A stretch of DNA of 64,000 nucleotides from Desulfuromonas sp. CSMB_57 (GCF_020194955.2 NZ_JAFCIY020000031.1:1-64000), one strand, 5' to 3'; numbered from the stretch's first letter, positions 54,253 through 63,691 are shown. The notes: a model not told the origin generated them from the letters alone. Numbers and translations are program-made.

Positions 54253-54999
54253 TTACCGCGCCATCAGAGCGAAAACCCCCCATCCAAGGTATTCACGTGT
54301 GTAAGCGGCATGGCGTTTTGGCGCCGTGGTCAGTTGAGTTCGAACCTCTTTCGCCAAATCGTCCTCGGGATTCGCCTCGAGCCATCGACGCATGGTAAGC
54401 CACTTGGCAGCCTCGTACCTGTCCCAACCTTCCTGGTCAGCCAAAACCATTTCCACAACGTCGTAACCCAGGTTGTCGAAAAAGGCGAGAAGCTCAGGAA
54501 GCATGAGGAAGTCAGAGATGGCATGGGCAAAACACTGCCTGGCAACGTCTTCCGTCGGTGGCAACTGCCGCCAGTAGGGCTCTCCGATGAGGATGACACC
54601 GTCGGCGCCGAGGCTCTTCGCCAAAAGCTCGATGGTGCCGGCCACTCCCCCACCGATCCACGTGGCACCGACACAGGCAGCCACACCGCACTTTTCGTCG
54701 GCTACATAGCCGGTAGCATCGCCATGAATGAACTCGACTCGATGGGCAACGCCAAGTTCTTCAGCCCGGAGCTTGGCTTGTTTGCTGAACAACTGACTCA
54801 TGTCGATACCGACGCCGGTAATTGCGTAATCGCGTGCCCAGGTGCACAACATCTCACCCGAACCACTGCCTAGATCGAGCACGCGTGTCCCCGGCTTTAA
54901 ACGCAACACGGCACCGAGAGTGGCGAGCTTTTCTGACGTGAAAGGATTATGGATGCGATGAGCACTTTCGGTGATGTTGAAGATCCGTGGAATATCCAA
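54253..54999 (-). CDS. SAM-dependent methyltransferase, class I
   Basis: The 248-residue protein has the SAM motif VLDLGSGSGEM (about 41-51), the acidic ribose-binding position in GVGIDMSQLF, and HGDATGYV and ILIGEPYW downstream, as in small-molecule methyltransferases. The substrate cannot be predicted. It stands alone between unrelated genes in the accessory region. Confidence 0.85.
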   Translation of the reverse strand: MDIPRIFNITESAHRIHNPFTSEKLATLGAVLRLKPGTRVLDLGSGSGEMLCTWARDYAITGVGIDMSQLFSKQAKLRAEELGVAHRVEFIHGDATGYVADEKCGVAACVGATWIGGGVAGTIELLAKSLGADGVILIGEPYWRQLPPTEDVARQCFAHAISDFLMLPELLAFFDNLGYDVVEMVLADQEGWDRYEAAKWLTMRRWLEANPEDDLAKEVRTQLTTAPKRHAAYTREYLGWGVFALMAR

Positions 55000-55333
55000 T
55001 GTAGAAAATCTCCTTATAGATATAAATAGATTCGGTCGCCGTAAAAAAGGTCAGACCTACAGGGGTCCATTCTACTTAAATCTCGACCGTTTTTGGCAGC
55101 GCGAACGTCATCAGGCTGCCCTGCGTCCAGCCCCCCTCAACTGAATCCTCCATTTTGAAGCAACCCGTTTCGCCTACAAGATCCTGCAGTCAGCTTCTCT
55201 TTGACACCCAAGACCGTTTGATCTAATCTAAACGCTGCTCTCAAGAAAGCAAATTCTTATCATCAATGCAAAACTGTCCTAATAGTTGGGAAATTATTCG
55301 TTGCGATTGGGTTGGGGTGATAGGGTTCGCTGC

Positions 55334-55918
55334 GTGAGAGAAAAAAAGGACAGATCCGCCGACGTGGCAGCGAAACCATCGACATCCTGGTTTGGCCGCT
55401 TGCAGGCTTGGAAGCCCCGCTGGTTGATCGTCGTGGCCGGCTTGGTCACTGGGATATCCATCCTTTCCTATGGCTTGCGACAGATGCTGATCGCGGGGGA
55501 CGAAACGACGATTTGGATGTTCGGGTTGTTCCACTTTGCCGGTTATCTTTTCTTTATCGTTTCCCCGGTGGAAATCCTGTTTGCGCGCATGGTCGAGTTT
55601 GATCATGGCCTCGGTCTGTTGTGGGTGGTGGCGGTTGGCACGGCGCTGGTCGGACAGGCGATCGATTATCTGATCGGATACGCGTTCAATGACACCGTGA
55701 TAGACAATGTCATCGGGGAAAAGAAGTATCGACGTTACTATAAGCGTATTGAAAAATATGGCGGAATGACCATCTTCTTCTTTTGCCTGTTTCCATTATC
55801 TTCGCCCATTGTCTTGTTAGTCGCGGGCATGATGCGATATCCGGCCCGTTGGGCGATGCTTTTAAGTGTAGTTGGCCTGTCGATAAAATATGCCGTGATT
55901 GGATACCTGGTCCTTTAA
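55334..55918 (+). CDS. VTT-domain (DedA/YqaA-like) membrane protein
   Basis: The roughly 194-residue protein has about five hydrophobic segments and the VTT-type re-entrant features (FFIVSPVEILFARM, VGTALVGQAIDYLIGY, LFPLSSPIVLLVAG). A GTG at 55334 is the likely start (AGGG eight bases upstream); a TTG 16 codons earlier is possible. DedA-type proteins move lipids or support envelope energetics. It is distinct from the yqaA gene at 61598-62191. Confidence 0.7.
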   Translation: MREKKDRSADVAAKPSTSWFGRLQAWKPRWLIVVAGLVTGISILSYGLRQMLIAGDETTIWMFGLFHFAGYLFFIVSPVEILFARMVEFDHGLGLLWVVAVGTALVGQAIDYLIGYAFNDTVIDNVIGEKKYRRYYKRIEKYGGMTIFFFCLFPLSSPIVLLVAGMMRYPARWAMLLSVVGLSIKYAVIGYLVL

Positions 55919-56050
55919 GTTCTGCAGAGCCAAATGTCAAAGCTACCAGAGCCAAGTGTCAGTACAGAGCCAGGTCTCTGCGAACCGCCCGGTGCGGACC
56001 CGCATGCCGGATGGTGTGGGGCTGGGGGTTAAAAATCCCCGGCTACCCGA

Positions 56051-56362
56051 TTAGCTGTTCAATTCCTCGTCCAGAAGAAATTTGCGTAACAGCATTTCTT
56101 CTCTCATGACGTGAACAATTAAAACAACACCGTTTTCTTGACGGTAAAATATTCGGCATGGCCTGACAAAGACTTCACGATAAATCGAGTTTGGAACCTC
56201 GGGGGGTACATGGCCCGAATCCGGAAACTGCCCAATCCGATCCACGGTTGAAAATATTCTCTTAACAAGCCCTGCGGCAGCTTCCGGTCTATCCAAAGCG
56301 ATGTAATCAGCGATTTCCTCCAATTGATCCAGCGCGGGATCCGTCCATACTATTTCAGCCAC
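56051..56362 (-). CDS. RelE/ParE-family toxin
   Basis: The 103-residue protein begins MAEIVWTDPALDQLEEIADYI and has the ParE-type strand end YREVFVRPCRIFYRQENGVVLIVHVMREE. It would inhibit translation or gyrase. It overlaps the antitoxin gene by 13 bases. Together they form a typical Phd/YefM-ParE module. Confidence 0.88.
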   Translation of the reverse strand: MAEIVWTDPALDQLEEIADYIALDRPEAAAGLVKRIFSTVDRIGQFPDSGHVPPEVPNSIYREVFVRPCRIFYRQENGVVLIVHVMREEMLLRKFLLDEELNS

Positions 56363-56607
56363 TTCCGCATCCGCTCTTTGGCCTTCTCGTGGGAGGTCGT
56401 CCTGTCCTCCAGAATTGCCCTTTCCCCCTTGGACAATCCTTCCAGCAGCGCTAGCCTGCGCTGCATGAATTCGTAATCCTGAACATCGACCAGGTAAGCG
56501 GATGGCTGGCCGTGCTCTGTGATCAGGACCGGTTCCTTGCTCTCATGCAGATCAGCAAGGATTCTAGTCGCTTGACGCTTCAGATTGGTTACAAGCTCTA
56601 CTTTCAT
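56350..56607 (-). CDS. Phd/YefM-family antitoxin
   Basis: The 85-residue protein begins MKVELVTNLKRQATRILADL and has the Phd/YefM DNA-binding motif EPVLITEHGQPSAYLV, then an acidic/basic helical tail that binds the toxin. It is the first gene of the pair and probably represses its own promoter. Confidence 0.9.
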   Translation of the reverse strand: MKVELVTNLKRQATRILADLHESKEPVLITEHGQPSAYLVDVQDYEFMQRRLALLEGLSKGERAILEDRTTSHEKAKERMRKWLK

Positions 56608-56733
56608 GGGTTACCTCCCTCAAAGTGCCACTATAGTATCACTTTGGTCGGTTTATGACTACCCTAGCAAGGCACGGAGGCCAATTTTGACAGCTAACGT
56701 TTGGCGTGACCTGCGCGGCGCACTAGTTCCCGA

Positions 56734-56760
56734 GGGTCGGACCAAGCTAATCTATTGAAT
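56734..56760 (+). repeat. Left inverted repeat of the REP-type transposase unit
   Basis: GGGTCGGACCAAGC followed by TAATCTATTGAAT is matched in inverted orientation at 57633-57659. The arm overlaps the transposase stop codon. Confidence 0.75.
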
Positions 56761-57553
56761 TTTCGAGTAAAACATCCAAAAAATAGCTGTTATTTGCGCT
56801 TAAACTGCTATTTTCAGGCCCAAAATCGGCACTGTAAGCTTCAGATTCCTCTCGCAACACGAAACGGCTAGCTTCCTGCCGCTCAACTTTTCTCCCAACA
56901 CCCTTGATTCCAAGCCGAGCCTTTATCTCTTCAACAAAACCGACGCTACCTACGGCAATACTCTCAGTCCAGCAGCTTTCTCGTTGATTTCTGTCATTGT
57001 CAATGGCCTCTTGGATCCACTGACGATACTGCTCGGTAAAATGTTCGGAATCTGAGATGCCGCAAAGCTCCCTTAGATACGGCATGTCAATCAGGCCGTA
57101 CCGTTCGGGGGGATTCTGGATTTCGTTATACCCGCCCATTTCCCATTCCGACGGGTGGGATACCACACCGGCGCGAACCATATTGAGATCGATATAAACA
57201 AGGCAGCGTACCAGGTGGTCGCTCTGCTCAACGGCGGTGGCATGATAGCGGTCTTCCCAGTAAGCTCCTTTACGTTGTTTCCGTTGATTGAATTCCTGAG
57301 CAGTTCTCCCGGCAATCAATTGGAGACTTTTGGCGATGACATTCGGGCCACTATCGACGACCAGCATATGGATATGGTTGGAGGTCACCACGTAGTTCAA
57401 AATTCTCAACCCAAAGCGTTTCTTGGCTTCGAAGAGCCAGCAAAGCCAGCGCCTACGGTCCCTGGCAAATTTCAGAAGAAATTCCTTTTTGTGGCAACGG
57501 TGAGTAATGTGCCACACCTGCCCCGGAATATGATGTCGATTTGCTCTTGCCAT
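56747..57553 (-). CDS. REP-associated tyrosine transposase (Y1/HUH family)
   Basis: The 268-residue protein has the HUH metal motif NHIHMLVVD (His60, His62) and the catalytic-tyrosine region CLVYIDLNMVRAG (Tyr120). The N-terminal MARANRHHIPGQVWHITHR block and YWEDRYHAT are typical of RAYT proteins. These act on REP palindromes and single-stranded DNA. It is complete, with an extra C-terminal region typical of the longer subgroup. Inverted repeats of about 26 bases flank it. Confidence 0.88.
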   Translation of the reverse strand: MARANRHHIPGQVWHITHRCHKKEFLLKFARDRRRWLCWLFEAKKRFGLRILNYVVTSNHIHMLVVDSGPNVIAKSLQLIAGRTAQEFNQRKQRKGAYWEDRYHATAVEQSDHLVRCLVYIDLNMVRAGVVSHPSEWEMGGYNEIQNPPERYGLIDMPYLRELCGISDSEHFTEQYRQWIQEAIDNDRNQRESCWTESIAVGSVGFVEEIKARLGIKGVGRKVERQEASRFVLREESEAYSADFGPENSSLSANNSYFLDVLLENSID

Positions 57554-57632
57554 CCTTAGAGACCCATTTTTGCGGGTGAAAACAGGGCTTTAAGCCCAAA
57601 AACAGGGCCTATTTGGCCAATTAATTTCGATA

Positions 57633-57659
57633 TTTCAATAGCTTGGCTTGGTCCGACCC
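57633..57659 (-). repeat. Right inverted repeat of the REP-type transposase unit
   Basis: GCTTGGTCCGACCC is the exact inverted copy of the left 14 bases, and the adjoining TTTCAATAGCTTG matches the inner part of the left arm imperfectly. Confidence 0.75.
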
Positions 57660-57912
57660 CCAGAGTTCGGAACCCTTATTCCAAAGATCAGTGCCAAATT
57701 GACGGGCTTCATGAACAATGGATTGAGACGACCTTTCAGGTCGTGTCAAACCTTATGGGTTGGCATCTTGCTGCTCGGAACGAAAAAGAGGATGGTTCGA
57801 GTCGAAATAATGTGTCTGACAAACGCAACATCGCAATATCGTTCCGTCTATTTCCGATACTCACCCGCATCGTGGTGCATAGCCGCTTGAATGCTAAAAT
57901 CTCTCTTTCACT
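57660..57912. other. Region between the transposase unit and the integrase scrap, no gene seen
   Basis: About 250 bases with short frames on both strands and no recognisable similarity. The sequence just ahead of the integrase fragment could be degraded integrase coding DNA. Confidence 0.4.
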
Positions 57913-58038
57913 TTCAAGCGTCCCCCCGGACATCCCCGGGACATGGGTAAAATCGAGATCGAAGCGTTCCTCAGTCACTTGGCAACACATGGCCAGGTTT
58001 CTGCGACCACCCAACGCCAGGCCCTGAACGCTCCCTAG
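57913..58038 (+). pseudogene. Tyrosine integrase (integron/phage type) N-terminal remnant
   Basis: One frame reads KRPPGHPRDMGKIEIEAFL, then SHLATHGQVSATTQRQALNA, and stops. This matches the N-terminal SAM-like core-binding domain of integron-type integrases (HPRxMG..EVEAFLSHLA...V..TQNQALNALLFLY). The rest of the gene, including the catalytic Arg and Tyr, is missing. It is a small scrap of a former mobile element. Confidence 0.7.
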
Positions 58039-58243
58039 CCAAGCGAAAAACTCCCAAACCCGACTTCCCCGGCCTGCCAAACTGCTGTTATATTGCGCCT
58101 ATGAAAATTTTCGTCAACAATTTAAATCTTTGTCGATAGCAAAAATTTTTCAACAAATTATCGAGCCTTTTTGGAAGGAGCAATTTCAATTGTCCATCAC
58201 GGCCCATGTTCGTTGACTAAAGTAATCCATTGGATTATATTGT

Positions 58244-58505
58244 ATGACAGAATCCTTGATTACCATTGCAGAAACAGGTGAGTTCATTCGCCGAGGCAAG
58301 CATCTCATCAACGATGAGGAGCGCCAAACACTTGTCATCTACTTGGCAGAGCACCCCGAATCCGGGGCCCTGATTGAGAATACCGGAGGAATTCGAAAAC
58401 TTCGCTGGGCCAGGGGTGGCAAGGGAAAAAGCCAGCCTTTCCCAAGAGGAAAAAAAGCAACTTCGCCACCTGGTAGATCTGCTGAAGGAAGCCAACGGCG
58501 TTTAG
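58244..58505 (+). pseudogene. higB: HigB-2/RelE-type toxin gene with internal frameshifting deletion
   Basis: The first 60 codons (MTESLITIAETGEFIRR... ENTGGIRKLRWARGGKGKS) match the start of HigB-2-like toxins. The family's middle part is missing, and the C-terminus continues in another frame (SLSQEEKKQLRHLVDLLKEANGV, then stop). About 120 bases seem deleted, so no functional toxin is made. Confidence 0.75.
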
Positions 58506-58513
58506 GAGAAAAC

Positions 58514-58855
58514 ATGAGCGAGCTATTCGAGAGCATCAAGCAAGGCCTGGATGAAGCCATTGCCCATAGTAAGGGAGAGATATGCGAGGTACGCGTATTT
58601 TCGCCACAGGAAGTGAACGTAAAGGATGTCCGCCGAAAAACGGGATTGACCCAGAATCAGTTTGCAGCCACCTTCGGTATCAGTGTGGCCACCTTGAGAC
58701 ATTGGGAACGCGGTGACCGCAAGCCCCATGGACCGGCCCTGGTCCTGCTGAATGCCGCCGACAACGACCCCGCCGGCTTACTGCAGATTCTAAACCGGTG
58801 CGACCGGATGAAGGAAAGGGATCGAGGCCGGTTGGAGAATACCTCTGGCGCCTGA
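58514..58855 (+). CDS. higA: HigA-type antitoxin, XRE helix-turn-helix
   Basis: The 113-residue protein begins MSELFESIKQGLDEAIAH and has an intact helix-turn-helix (VKDVRRKTGLTQNQFAATFGI and SVATLRHWERG). The start follows GGAGAA, nine bases after the broken toxin gene. It survives as an orphan antitoxin-like repressor. Confidence 0.85.
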   Translation: MSELFESIKQGLDEAIAHSKGEICEVRVFSPQEVNVKDVRRKTGLTQNQFAATFGISVATLRHWERGDRKPHGPALVLLNAADNDPAGLLQILNRCDRMKERDRGRLENTSGA

Positions 58856-58898
58856 ACCGGAAATGGAATTTGTCACCCACATCGCTACCCCAAAACGC

Positions 58899-58936
58899 AA
58901 AACAGCCACCCGGCAAGAATGCCGAGTGGCTGTTTT
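58899..58936. terminator. Hairpin terminator between higA and tRNA-Arg
   Basis: AAAACAGCCAC and GTGGCTGTTTT form an 11-base-pair stem with inner pairing CGGCA/TGCCG. It lies directly after the tRNA 3' end on the minus strand, where the stem runs into TTTTG, and after higA on the plus strand. It can serve both. Confidence 0.8.
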
Positions 58937-58942
58937 GGTTTA

Positions 58943-59019
58943 TGGCGGCCCCGGCGCGATTCGAACGCACGACCTACCGCTTAGGAGGCGGTTGCTCTAT
59001 CCTGCTGAGCTACGGGGCC
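58943..59019 (-). tRNA. tRNA-Arg (anticodon CCT)
   Basis: The minus strand folds as a full cloverleaf: acceptor GGCCCCG with CGGGGCC, D arm GCTCAGCAGGATAGAGC, anticodon arm ACCGC-CTCCTAA-GCGGT with anticodon CCT, T arm with GTTCGAATC, and an encoded 3' CCA. It reads AGG codons. A tRNA next to a run of mobile-element remains fits its use as an integration site. Confidence 0.95.
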
Positions 59020-59118
59020 GGAAACGGGCTGTCATCATAACTGCCGACCGCAGGCGGCGCAAGCCTTTTCTCGCCCCTCCCCGGCTTCCCGCCGGCCATG
59101 GAGAGGGTGCCGGCGGCG

Positions 59119-59655
59119 TCAGAACTTGAGCAGGCTGAAGACCTTGCCTTCCGGCAGTTTCTTGCGGCCGCTGAGGAACTCCAACTCCGCCAGAAAGGCG
59201 CATTCCACCACTTCGGCGCCGAACTGCTGAACCAGGTCGACCACGGCGGCGACGGTGCCGCCGGTGGCCAGCAGATCGTCGGCCACCACCACCCGATCGC
59301 CGGGCTTGAAGGCGTCTGCATGGATTTCCAGGGTGTCGGTGCCGTACTCCAGATCGTAGCTCTTCTGCACCGTGCGGTAGGGCAGCTTGCCGGGCTTCCG
59401 TACCAGGGTGATGCCGGTACCGAGCTTGTAGGCCAGGGCCGCGCCGAGGATGAAGCCGCGCGCTTCGACGCCGACGATCTGATCGATGTGCTGCCCGATG
59501 TAGCGGTGGGCGATGAGGTCGACCATGCGGTGGAAGCTTTTTGCGTCCGCCAGCAGGGTGGTAATGTCCTTGAAGACAATCCCCTTCTTGGGGAAATCCG
59601 GGATGTCCCGGATGGCATTTTTCAGATCCTCCACGTCCAGCTTCCTTTCGCTCAT
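59119..59655 (-). CDS. apt: Adenine phosphoribosyltransferase
   Basis: The 178-residue protein has the Apt N-terminus ([20 protein letters not shown]), [17 protein letters not shown], and the PRPP-binding motif [13 protein letters not shown]. It salvages adenine to AMP. The ATG at 59655 follows AAGGACGAAG. It lies 37 bases after rpoS on the same strand, as in Geobacter relatives. Confidence 0.95.
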   Translation of the reverse strand: MSERKLDVEDLKNAIRDIPDFPKKGIVFKDITTLLADAKSFHRMVDLIAHRYIGQHIDQIVGVEARGFILGAALAYKLGTGITLVRKPGKLPYRTVQKSYDLEYGTDTLEIHADAFKPGDRVVVADDLLATGGTVAAVVDLVQQFGAEVVECAFLAELEFLSGRKKLPEGKVFSLLKF

Positions 59656-59692
59656 AAACGGCTTCGTCCTTGGGTGAGATGGGCCGGGCCCG

Positions 59693-60709
59693 TTATCGAT
59701 GTTTGGCGAGTTCCCGGTCCAGCGCGGCCTGGCCGGCGGCTTCTTCCTCTTCCATGATCTTGCGCAGTTTATCGAGACTTTTGGCTTCGATCTGGCGGAT
59801 GCGCTCGCGGGTGACGCCGAAGCGGCGACCGATGGTGTCCAGGGTCTGCGGTTCCCGGTCCTCCAGACCGAAGCGCAGGGCCAGGATTTCGCGCTCGTTC
59901 TCGGACAGGGTCGCGAACCACCGGCTGACATGGTCGAACTTGTTGAGATCCTCGATGAGCACCGCCGGGTTGTCGGCGTTGGTATCCTCGATGGTGTCGA
60001 TGAGGCTGTAGTCGCGGTTTTCGCCCATGGGATGCTCGATAGAGTAGGTCTTTTTAACCAGCACCATGAGGCGGCGGATGTAATGCGGCTCGACGCCCAT
60101 GGCGCCGGCGACCTCTTCCACCTGGGGCTCGCGATTGTACTGATGCACCAGTTCCCGGCTGATCTTGATGAACTTGTTGATGTCGTCGGAGACATGCACC
60201 GGCAGGCGGATGGTGCGGCTTTGGTTGACCAGGGCGCGCTCGATGGACTGGCGGATCCACCAGGTGGCATAGGTGGAAAAACGGCATTCCTTGCTCAGCT
60301 TGAAGCGCTCCACGGCCTTGATCAGGCCCATGTTGCCTTCCTCGATGAGATCGAGAAACGGCAGGCCGCGATTCATGTAGCGCTTGGCGATCTTCACCAC
60401 CAGCCGCAGGTTGGATTCGATCATCCGGTCGCGGGCCTTCATGTCGCCCTGGGCGATTCCACGCGCCAGTTCCCGCTCCTCTTCGGCGGTCAGCAGCTTG
60501 CTCTTCTGGATCTCCTTCAGGTAAAGCTTGATGGCGTCGTCGGAATGGCTCTCCTCAACCTCTTCCTCCTCGGGTTCCTCCTCCACCACGGCTTCCGCCT
60601 CCCCCAACTCTTCAACTAGTTCCTCGTCGGATTCCACGAGTGCTTCGTCCTCTTCTTCGGGTTCGGTATCGAAACACGGATTATCAAATTCGTTGCCGAC
60701 TCTGCTCAT
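59693..60709 (-). CDS. rpoS: RNA polymerase sigma factor RpoS (sigma-38)
   Basis: The 338-residue sigma-70-family protein has a very acidic N-terminal stretch (about 15-55, many Glu). Region 1.2/2 follows ([56 protein letters not shown]), then region 3 and region 4 ([19 protein letters not shown]). The position between nlpD and apt is the classic rpoS locus. It would govern stationary-phase and stress genes. Confidence 0.95.
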   Translation of the reverse strand: MSRVGNEFDNPCFDTEPEEEDEALVESDEELVEELGEAEAVVEEEPEEEEVEESHSDDAIKLYLKEIQKSKLLTAEEERELARGIAQGDMKARDRMIESNLRLVVKIAKRYMNRGLPFLDLIEEGNMGLIKAVERFKLSKECRFSTYATWWIRQSIERALVNQSRTIRLPVHVSDDINKFIKISRELVHQYNREPQVEEVAGAMGVEPHYIRRLMVLVKKTYSIEHPMGENRDYSLIDTIEDTNADNPAVLIEDLNKFDHVSRWFATLSENEREILALRFGLEDREPQTLDTIGRRFGVTRERIRQIEAKSLDKLRKIMEEEEAAGQAALDRELAKHR

Positions 60710-60757
60710 GGTTACGATTCTCTCCTTCTGGAAGGACCGCCTGCGGGGTCCGGGGCC

Positions 60758-61555
60758 TCAGCGCCTGACAGCCGGCAGGTAGTTGGTGGGATTGAGAGCT
60801 TCCTTGCCACGACGAATTTCAAAATGCAGCCGCCCCTGGTCCTGCCCCGGCGGGGTTCCGGCCAAGGCGATTTTCTGTCCCTGACTAACGAAGGTACCGA
60901 CAGCCACCAGGTTCTTCTGGTTGAAGCCGTACACTGTAAAAAAGCCGTCATCATGATTGAGAATGATGAGATGGCCATATCCCTGAATGCCGTCCCCGCT
61001 GTAAATGACCTTACCCGCCGCCGAAGCCTGGATGGGACTGGCCAGGGGCACCGCGATCTCGATGCCCTTGCGACCGCCATGACCCTGCTCGCCGAAGGAC
61101 TTGACCAGGTTGCCGGAGGCCGGCCAGACAAATTGTCCCGCCCTGCGGGCCGAGGCCGCGGCGGGCGCTTCGGCACCGCTGTCCCTGGCCGGCGGGGTGC
61201 GCGACGGGGTTGGAGCGGCCGGCCGCGGCGCGGGGCGCGCGGGCGGCTTGGCGGGAGCTGAGGCCACCGTGGCCGGCACGGTACGCATGTCCCGGGCGCC
61301 CGGGATGAGCAGCCGCTGTCCAGCGCGCAGGCGCGTCGGATCATCGATGCCGTTGATGCGGGCCAGGTATTCCGCATCGACCCCGTAGCTGCGGCTGATG
61401 CGGTAGAGCGTCTGCCCCGGCTGTACCGTATGATACACGCCGCGGGGCGGAGCGCAAGCACCCAGCCCCAGAATCAGTACCGCCGGTCCGACCAGCCGCC
61501 GAATGCTCCTGAGGGAGAGCCGGTCGCCGCAAGCTTGTTGGAGGCGGAACAACAT
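60758..61555 (-). CDS. nlpD: Lipoprotein NlpD: LysM plus M23-like domain
   Basis: The 265-residue protein has a lipobox LGAC (Cys near 34), a LysM domain (YHTVQPGQTLYRISRSYGV), a Pro/Ala-rich linker and an M23 (LytM) domain (about 140-262). The normal H-x3-D zinc motif is replaced by RKGIEIA, so the domain is probably inactive, as in NlpD-type activators of amidases. It lies 48 bases ahead of rpoS on the minus strand, and rpoS promoters often lie inside nlpD. Confidence 0.92.
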   Translation of the reverse strand: MLFRLQQACGDRLSLRSIRRLVGPAVLILGLGACAPPRGVYHTVQPGQTLYRISRSYGVDAEYLARINGIDDPTRLRAGQRLLIPGARDMRTVPATVASAPAKPPARPAPRPAAPTPSRTPPARDSGAEAPAAASARRAGQFVWPASGNLVKSFGEQGHGGRKGIEIAVPLASPIQASAAGKVIYSGDGIQGYGHLIILNHDDGFFTVYGFNQKNLVAVGTFVSQGQKIALAGTPPGQDQGRLHFEIRRGKEALNPTNYLPAVRR

Positions 61556-61597
61556 CCTAAAACCTTTTCCGACACGGCAGACCCGAAGGAGCCGGCG

Positions 61598-62191
61598 TCA
61601 GGCTGCGTGGGCAAAAAGCAGGAAGCCGCCCACCAACATTACCATAAACGCAAGCGTCAAATAATTGAAATACTTTTCTATAAAAGCTCGAATGGTGGCG
61701 CCATACAGAAATATCATGGTCGCCAGCAGATAGAAACGCAAACTGCGGCTCAAAACCGAAGCCAACACAAAAACCGGGAAATTGATGTCGAACACACCGG
61801 CACCGATGGTGATCACCTTATAGGGAATCGGGGTAAAGCCGGCGGTAAACACCACCCAGAAATCGTAACGGGCGAAAAGCTCCTGCACCCGGAGAAATCC
61901 CTCTTCCGTAAATCCTGGAACATACTGGAAAAAATACCCGCCCAGGGTTTCCCAGAAGCCCATGCCGATGCCGTAGCCGCAGACCCCGCCAATGACGGAA
62001 CCGAGGGACGCCAGCAGGGCGAAACGGAAGGCCCCGGCAGGAGCCGACAGAGCCAGGGCCAGCAGCAGCACATCCGGAGGGATGGGAAAAAAGGAGGATT
62101 CCGCCAGGGCCAGAAAAAAAAGGGCCGGAGCCCCGTAGGGAGTTTCAGCCCAGCTCAGCACCCAGTTGTACAATCGGCGCAAGCAGTGCAC
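61598..62191 (-). CDS. yqaA: YqaA family (DedA-like) inner-membrane protein
   Basis: The 197-residue protein has the YqaA pattern: FFLALAESSFFPIPPDVLLLALAL, GSVIGGVCGYGIG, TAGFTPIPYKVITIGAGVF. Five to six hydrophobic segments are predicted. The family belongs to the VTT/DedA group with suspected lipid-transport roles. It overlaps the operon spacing between pcm (three bases) and nlpD. Confidence 0.9.
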   Translation of the reverse strand: MHCLRRLYNWVLSWAETPYGAPALFFLALAESSFFPIPPDVLLLALALSAPAGAFRFALLASLGSVIGGVCGYGIGMGFWETLGGYFFQYVPGFTEEGFLRVQELFARYDFWVVFTAGFTPIPYKVITIGAGVFDINFPVFVLASVLSRSLRFYLLATMIFLYGATIRAFIEKYFNYLTLAFMVMLVGGFLLFAHAA

Positions 62192-62194
62192 GGC

Positions 62195-62848
62195 CTAAAC
62201 CTCTTCCTCTTTCCAGCCTCGCTGGCCGACCAGGGGCACAAAACGGCAGTCGAGGAGGTTTTCCTCGCTGAACCGATCCAACCCGACGCGGATCACGCGC
62301 TTGAGTACCTGGCTGGTCCGGTTGCCGACGGGGATCACCAGGCGGCCGCCGATGGCCAACTGATCCAGGTATTCGGAGGGAATATCGGGGGCGCCGGCGG
62401 TGACCATGATGCCATCGAAGGGCGCCTCGTCCTCCCAGCCGATGGTACCGTCGCTAAGCTTGATGTTGACATTGCGGCAGGCCAGCTGATCGAGGGTGCG
62501 CCGCGCCCGGCGGGCCAGTTCCGCCAGCCGCTCGACACTGTACACCCGCGACGCGAGTTGCGCCAGGACGGCGGCCTGATAGCCGGAGCCGGTGCCGATT
62601 TCCAGAACCTTCTCGGTGCCCGTCAGCTGCAGGGCCTCGGTCATGTAGGCCACCATGAAGGGCTGGGAGATGGTCTGTCTTTCGCCGATGGGCAGGGGAA
62701 AGTCGCTGTAGGCCTGACTCCACAGGGCTTCCTCGACAAACAGATGGCGCGGCACCCGCAGCATGGCCTGGATCACCCGAGGGTCCTTGACCCCGCGGCG
62801 CACGATCTGCTGTTCAACCATCAACCGCCGGGCTATGGAAAAGTCCAT
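62195..62848 (-). CDS. pcm: Protein-L-isoaspartate O-methyltransferase
   Basis: The 217-residue enzyme has [21 protein letters not shown], the SAM motif [13 protein letters not shown] and GGRLVIPVG. It methylates isoaspartyl residues in aged proteins to start their repair. It lies 12 bases after surE, the usual pairing, and just ahead of yqaA. Confidence 0.95.
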   Translation of the reverse strand: MDFSIARRLMVEQQIVRRGVKDPRVIQAMLRVPRHLFVEEALWSQAYSDFPLPIGERQTISQPFMVAYMTEALQLTGTEKVLEIGTGSGYQAAVLAQLASRVYSVERLAELARRARRTLDQLACRNVNIKLSDGTIGWEDEAPFDGIMVTAGAPDIPSEYLDQLAIGGRLVIPVGNRTSQVLKRVIRVGLDRFSEENLLDCRFVPLVGQRGWKEEEV

Positions 62849-62860
62849 GAAAAAGCTCCT

Positions 62861-63634
62861 TCAGGGCTGGACAGCGGCAAAGAAGTCCGCTGCCGTTTCG
62901 TCCTTCCAGGCCTGGAGACCGGCGAAGGAACGATAATTGGTCAGATCCAGATGCAGCGGGGTCACGGAGATGTAGCCGCTGTTGACGGCCCGGAAGTCGG
63001 TGCCGTCCATATCCTCGTAGCCGGGCTCGGCCGCCCCCAGCCAATAGTATTTGCGACCACGAGGATCGGTTTTCTCTACCGCCAACTCGCCAAAGATCCG
63101 TCGGCCCTGCCGAGTCAGGCGCATGCCGAGGGGCGTCCCCGGAGGAACGTTGACATTCAACAGGGTATCCGGCGGCAGCCCTTTGCGGAGAATCATGGTA
63201 GCGATGCGGCAGGCGCCGGCGGCGGCATGGGCAAAGCCGTCGATGTGCCCGGGATTGGCGGCCAGGGACACGGCCATGGCCGGGATACCCAGGAGGGTGC
63301 CTTCCATGGCCGCGGACACGGTACCCGAATAGGTGATGTCGTCGCCGAGATTGGCGCCGTGGTTGATGCCCGAGACGATGAGCTGCGGCCGTTTGGCCAG
63401 CAGGCCGTGCAGGGCCAGATTGACGCAATCAGCCGGTGTGCCGTCGACGGCGAACCGGCCCGGTAGCAGCTCCTCGGCGCGCAACGGCTTGTGCAGGGTG
63501 AGGGCCCGGCCGATGGCGCTGCGCTGCCGGTCCGGAGCGACCACCACCACCTGGCCCAAGGCCTTCAGCCCCTCCGCCAGGGCGGCGATTCCGGGGGCAT
63601 GGATGCCGTCGTCATTGGTCACCAGGATCAACAA
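62861..63634 (-). CDS. surE: 5'/3'-nucleotidase SurE
   Basis: The protein has the SurE N-terminus ILVTNDDGIHAPGI with the metal-site Asp pair, SGINHGANLGDDITYSGTVSAAMEG, and GTPADCVNLAL. I chose the TTG at 63634, giving MLILVTNDDG with GCGAGGAC upstream, because family members start just there. A longer ATG frame from 63682 adds 16 unconserved residues. It dephosphorylates nucleoside monophosphates in stationary phase. Confidence 0.93.
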   Translation of the reverse strand: MLILVTNDDGIHAPGIAALAEGLKALGQVVVVAPDRQRSAIGRALTLHKPLRAEELLPGRFAVDGTPADCVNLALHGLLAKRPQLIVSGINHGANLGDDITYSGTVSAAMEGTLLGIPAMAVSLAANPGHIDGFAHAAAGACRIATMILRKGLPPDTLLNVNVPPGTPLGMRLTRQGRRIFGELAVEKTDPRGRKYYWLGAAEPGYEDMDGTDFRAVNSGYISVTPLHLDLTNYRSFAGLQAWKDETAADFFAAVQP

Positions 63635-63691
63635 GGAGTCCTCGCCCGGGTCAAGGTCGGCTGGACGGCGGGAACGGTCCAAGGCACGGGC

